Shown here: positions 61,101-64,000 of the stretch, piece after piece
Layout of the letters: each line of letters starts with the position of its first letter
Numbering within the stretch: position 1 is the first letter of the stretch
Assembly: GCA_958496175.1 (NCBI GenBank)
Contig: OY292276.1
Location: 26,988,001 to 27,052,000, forward strand
Reading direction: 5' to 3'
Length of the DNA: 64,000 bases
From: Sisyra terminalis
Taxonomy: Eukaryota; Arthropoda; Insecta; Neuroptera; Sisyridae
Program-made: the position numbers and the translations under genes
Notes under the pieces: model-generated
Told to the model about the DNA's origin: nothing
What the model saw: the letters and a program-made list of their open reading frames with translations, nothing else
Database searches by the model: none

Positions 61101-64000
61101 CGAATTTTAACGCATCTGTTACGTTAATTACCACCGATTAATAATGGAAAATATATGTGGGTGTTGTTAAATCGCAATTATAAATGTAATAGGATAATAC
61201 TGATAAATTTCTCATACTAATGTATGGCTTAGATAGATTTGTTTTTACCGGATATCAAATCAAGTAATTATAAAAAAAAATGTCTAACATCTTTAGTAAT
61301 GACCTTTGGATTAAATACTTTTAATACTAATTGAATTTAGTAAAAATAAGTTCCATTTTCCACTTAGGTATACTTATCGATGTATTAGATTTTAGTTTTT
61401 TATTAGTTATCACACTTTGTATCACAGGTTGGTTTATGATTACGGGTTTAATATAGCGTTATATAACATTTCCAAATAAGTAGATAAAATGCTTTTAGTG
61501 ACGTCGATATTCAAAAGAATTTCTGTTCCAAAAATAAATCGCAATAAGTTTATTAAATATACTATTACATTAACAATTAGATAGAGGTATAAAATTATCA
61601 TGAATGTATGTAAAACGTGTATCTGATCGTACCAGGTTGTGCCACTGTATGAGAAAGATCGCAATGTCATGCCAGACAAGGAAAGACTGTAACTTGATGA
61701 CTTCCAATGTCCCCCGACAGAAAATCTGTATAACGTTCCTTAATGAACTCCTCTTTACCTATGTTTACTTTAACAATAATATAATCATGTGAGTGATTGT
61801 GTCATTCATTCATAACAATTATCATGAAAAATATAGATCTAAACCTTGGCATACACATAATGTATGCAAATTAATTTAATACGGATGAAAAAAATGCTTT
61901 AAAACTTAGAAAAAAACAACTGGATAAGAATATAATTAACTAAAAATGTTTCAAAACAATTTTAATTAATTGTAAACAGCAATTATAATCACTTCGTATG
62001 AAAAACAAAATGGGGATTATGAAGTTAGAAATTTGGAGTAGCGAGGAAAAAAGATAATTGAATACCATTGATTAAAGTAGACAGCTACTGGGATAACAAA
62101 TGGTAATGTGGATGAACTATGGCTAAACAGACGATCATTCCAAATCGTATAAAATCGAGAGAAATTTAACAAATACATTGTAGGTATATACCTATTATTA
62201 TACAATGATAAATCGTTCATTATTATAATTAATATTTCTCACATTCCATTTTCATAAATTGATAATCTTTTATGAATATTCTCATCGCGCTGAAATATCA
62301 AAAATCATAATCAAACACAATATAAAATATTTCCTATTTGTTTAACTATTATTCACAGAATGAGAAAAGTATGTGAAAAATGTTTGTAATACATTGAATT
62401 TGAATAATAATATTCAATTTTTCAATTGAGCTTTCCACTTGTAACTTGGAGGTGCGGAGAAGTTAAACAAATTTCCAGAGTCTTATAGAACTTTTAAATT
62501 CAATTTCGTGCTTTATTTGATCTGAACGTATCATGTGAATTTATTCCAATTTAGTACTAACGTAATAATGAAACCATTTGCGTTGACCGATCGTTTTGTT
62601 TCGTTCAAAAATTACAAACTACTCCAATAAAGATGACAATTTTAATGGTTCATGTAGGTAAATGCACAGTTACTTGAATCGATAGTTTATTGTCTTGTTG
62701 GCGGGGTCTTTACTCTTCGATAGAAGCAAGGTTATTGGTGGAATAATGTGATTTATTTTTAGAATTTTAAGTACACTGACACCGTTACATGCTTTTACTT
62801 GTAATTTAAACAATTGTTTGAATAAATTTGATTTTCAAGTGCTTCGCACTAAAAAAGGTATGACTTTTTAAAAAAAGTATACTGTCCATTTGTTACAAGG
62901 AGGCTGTCTATAATTATTGCTCTCTTCGCTCACCAATCCAAAATAATAGTAAAATTTTGTTCAATTATCTAAACATTATTAGTTGAAATCCTCATATGAC
63001 AGAAATTCGCCATATTGACAACTAACTTTCATAGTAAGATAATTATACTGATCATAGAATATGCTTACGTACGTGAGTGCTTCTAAACTACTGATAAGCC
63101 AACAATAACATCGATAGATATCAACAAACGTTGCTTATTGTGCACAGTTAAACTTCTATCCTCTGTTTTTACATGAAAATAAACGTTGTCCATGGCAAGA
63201 ACTATTTTCTATTATTGAAGAATTAAACGCCAACGTGTTTTACGTAGTAATTTTGTGGTGACAAAATCCTTTAAGTTCATTTTGTAAACTGAAGCATACA
63301 TTTATTTAAAAATAAGTTTAAAGAGCAAATATGGAATATAGAACGATAGAGTTAATAACAAACTCTACTGTATTGTTTCTTCCACCGTCAAAAATGCAAG
63401 ATAAGATAGAGTTTGCGATGAATCATTTCTTTACTGCTTTCCGATTTGATTTAAGTACCAAAATCCAAATAAGTATTTAGCTTCATATTTGAATCTTCTT
63501 TATACAGAAATATTTAAATACAGTAAGGAGTTAGAGATGCATTTTTAATTCAAATAGAATCCTTTCCAAAGCTTTCCAAAGCATTTGCAACTTTTACCAA
63601 TTCAATTGTTACTTATTTCATGTAGAGATACTTGGAGAATGATTTCATTTAATTGTAGTTCATGGAATTTGACTTTGAAAAGATTGCATTTGATTTATAA
63701 AAGATTCAAATAGACCTGGAAACACCATAAGAAAGTTTTTTTCTTCAATTTTTTTTCACACAATTTACGTGATAGTGCAATAAGTGTAAGTGGACCGAGT
63801 AGGTTCCCTAGGGAAAATAAATTCAGTGGCTCCTATGTCCTATATGGTGGCGTTGTTTATAAATGTTTTTATCTTCTTAATAAGTCCATGATTACCATTT
63901 TTATAATCGCTGTTTTCGAGTAAGTTTAGTACCAAGAGGCAGGAATGATTTTTCAATTTCTTCAGGTATTTGGAACTCCGTTTTTGGATCTATTTCTTTA
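58194..64000. other. Terminal unassigned interval
   Basis: Nearly 6 kb with ORFs of 60-79 codons and no motif. The patch 60440-60565 (around ATTTTCAGTGGCGACATCTA and CCACAGTGCCGCGAAAG) is clearly GC-richer than its flanks but matches nothing known to me. A 14-T run lies near 59558. No TIR pair, SINE, RT or transposase was found. Confidence 0.4.

Noticed and set aside
1..64000. CRISPR arrays, rRNA genes, bacterial operons or promoters
   Set aside because: No regular direct-repeat/spacer array, no rRNA motifs and no compact coding; the window is eukaryotic.

Overview
This window looks like a gene-poor stretch of an insect (or other arthropod) nuclear genome. It is strongly AT-rich, has no bacterial-style operons, and no reading frame on either strand reaches 150 codons. 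The recognisable content is almost entirely fragments of mobile elements: a tRNA-derived SINE family, RNase-H-bearing and Jockey-type non-LTR retrotransposons, and Tc1, mariner, pogo-like and hAT DNA transposons with their short non-autonomous derivatives. The mixture and the transposase/RT motifs are typical of insects. I cannot name the species.

Layout. 0-5.3 kb: three SINE copies, a non-LTR 3' end, a hAT-like fragment and a deleted Tc1 element (4634-5225) with good terminal inverted repeats (TIRs). 5.3-11.4 kb: mostly unassigned, with an overlapping ORF pair near 5.5-6.2 kb and a ~75-bp tandem repeat at 7.2-7.4 kb. 11.4-12.7 kb: two MITEs (miniature inverted-repeat elements) abutting at one TA, then a small hAT-type MITE. 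12.7-19 kb: no identifiable element, one short Cys-rich ORF followed by a donor-like site. 19-25 kb: a SINE/non-LTR/foldback cluster. 27.5 kb: a foldback element. 29.3 kb: the best candidate for a host coding exon (107 bp). 31.1-32.9 kb: a Jockey-type ORF2 remnant, a hAT transposase C-terminus and a MITE end placed side by side. 35.1-36.0 kb: an antisense non-LTR RNase H fragment next to a hAT terminus. 37.9-39.2 kb: two hAT MITEs, each with a perfect 8-bp target-site duplication. 40-50 kb: four more SINE copies, a GC-rich ORF at 48.6 kb and an inversion-rearranged Tc1/mariner-superfamily copy at 49.9-50.4 kb. 50-58 kb: another hAT-type repeat, a foldback with a Penelope/hammerhead-like core, an (AT)n microsatellite and an inverted-duplicate mariner around an unrelated insert (57.0-58.2 kb). 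58.2-64 kb: nothing identifiable.

No complete host gene can be supported. The window is best read as intergenic DNA or large introns, with at most one or a few small exons (29284-29390 is the strongest). No transposon here looks capable of moving itself: every transposase or RT frame is truncated, frameshifted or interrupted by stops. The most interesting points are the SINE family (at least eleven copies, both strands, type-II-tRNA-like head and a conserved central block), the palindromic mariner and Tc1 rearrangements, the two MITEs sharing a TA, and the hammerhead-like repeat core.
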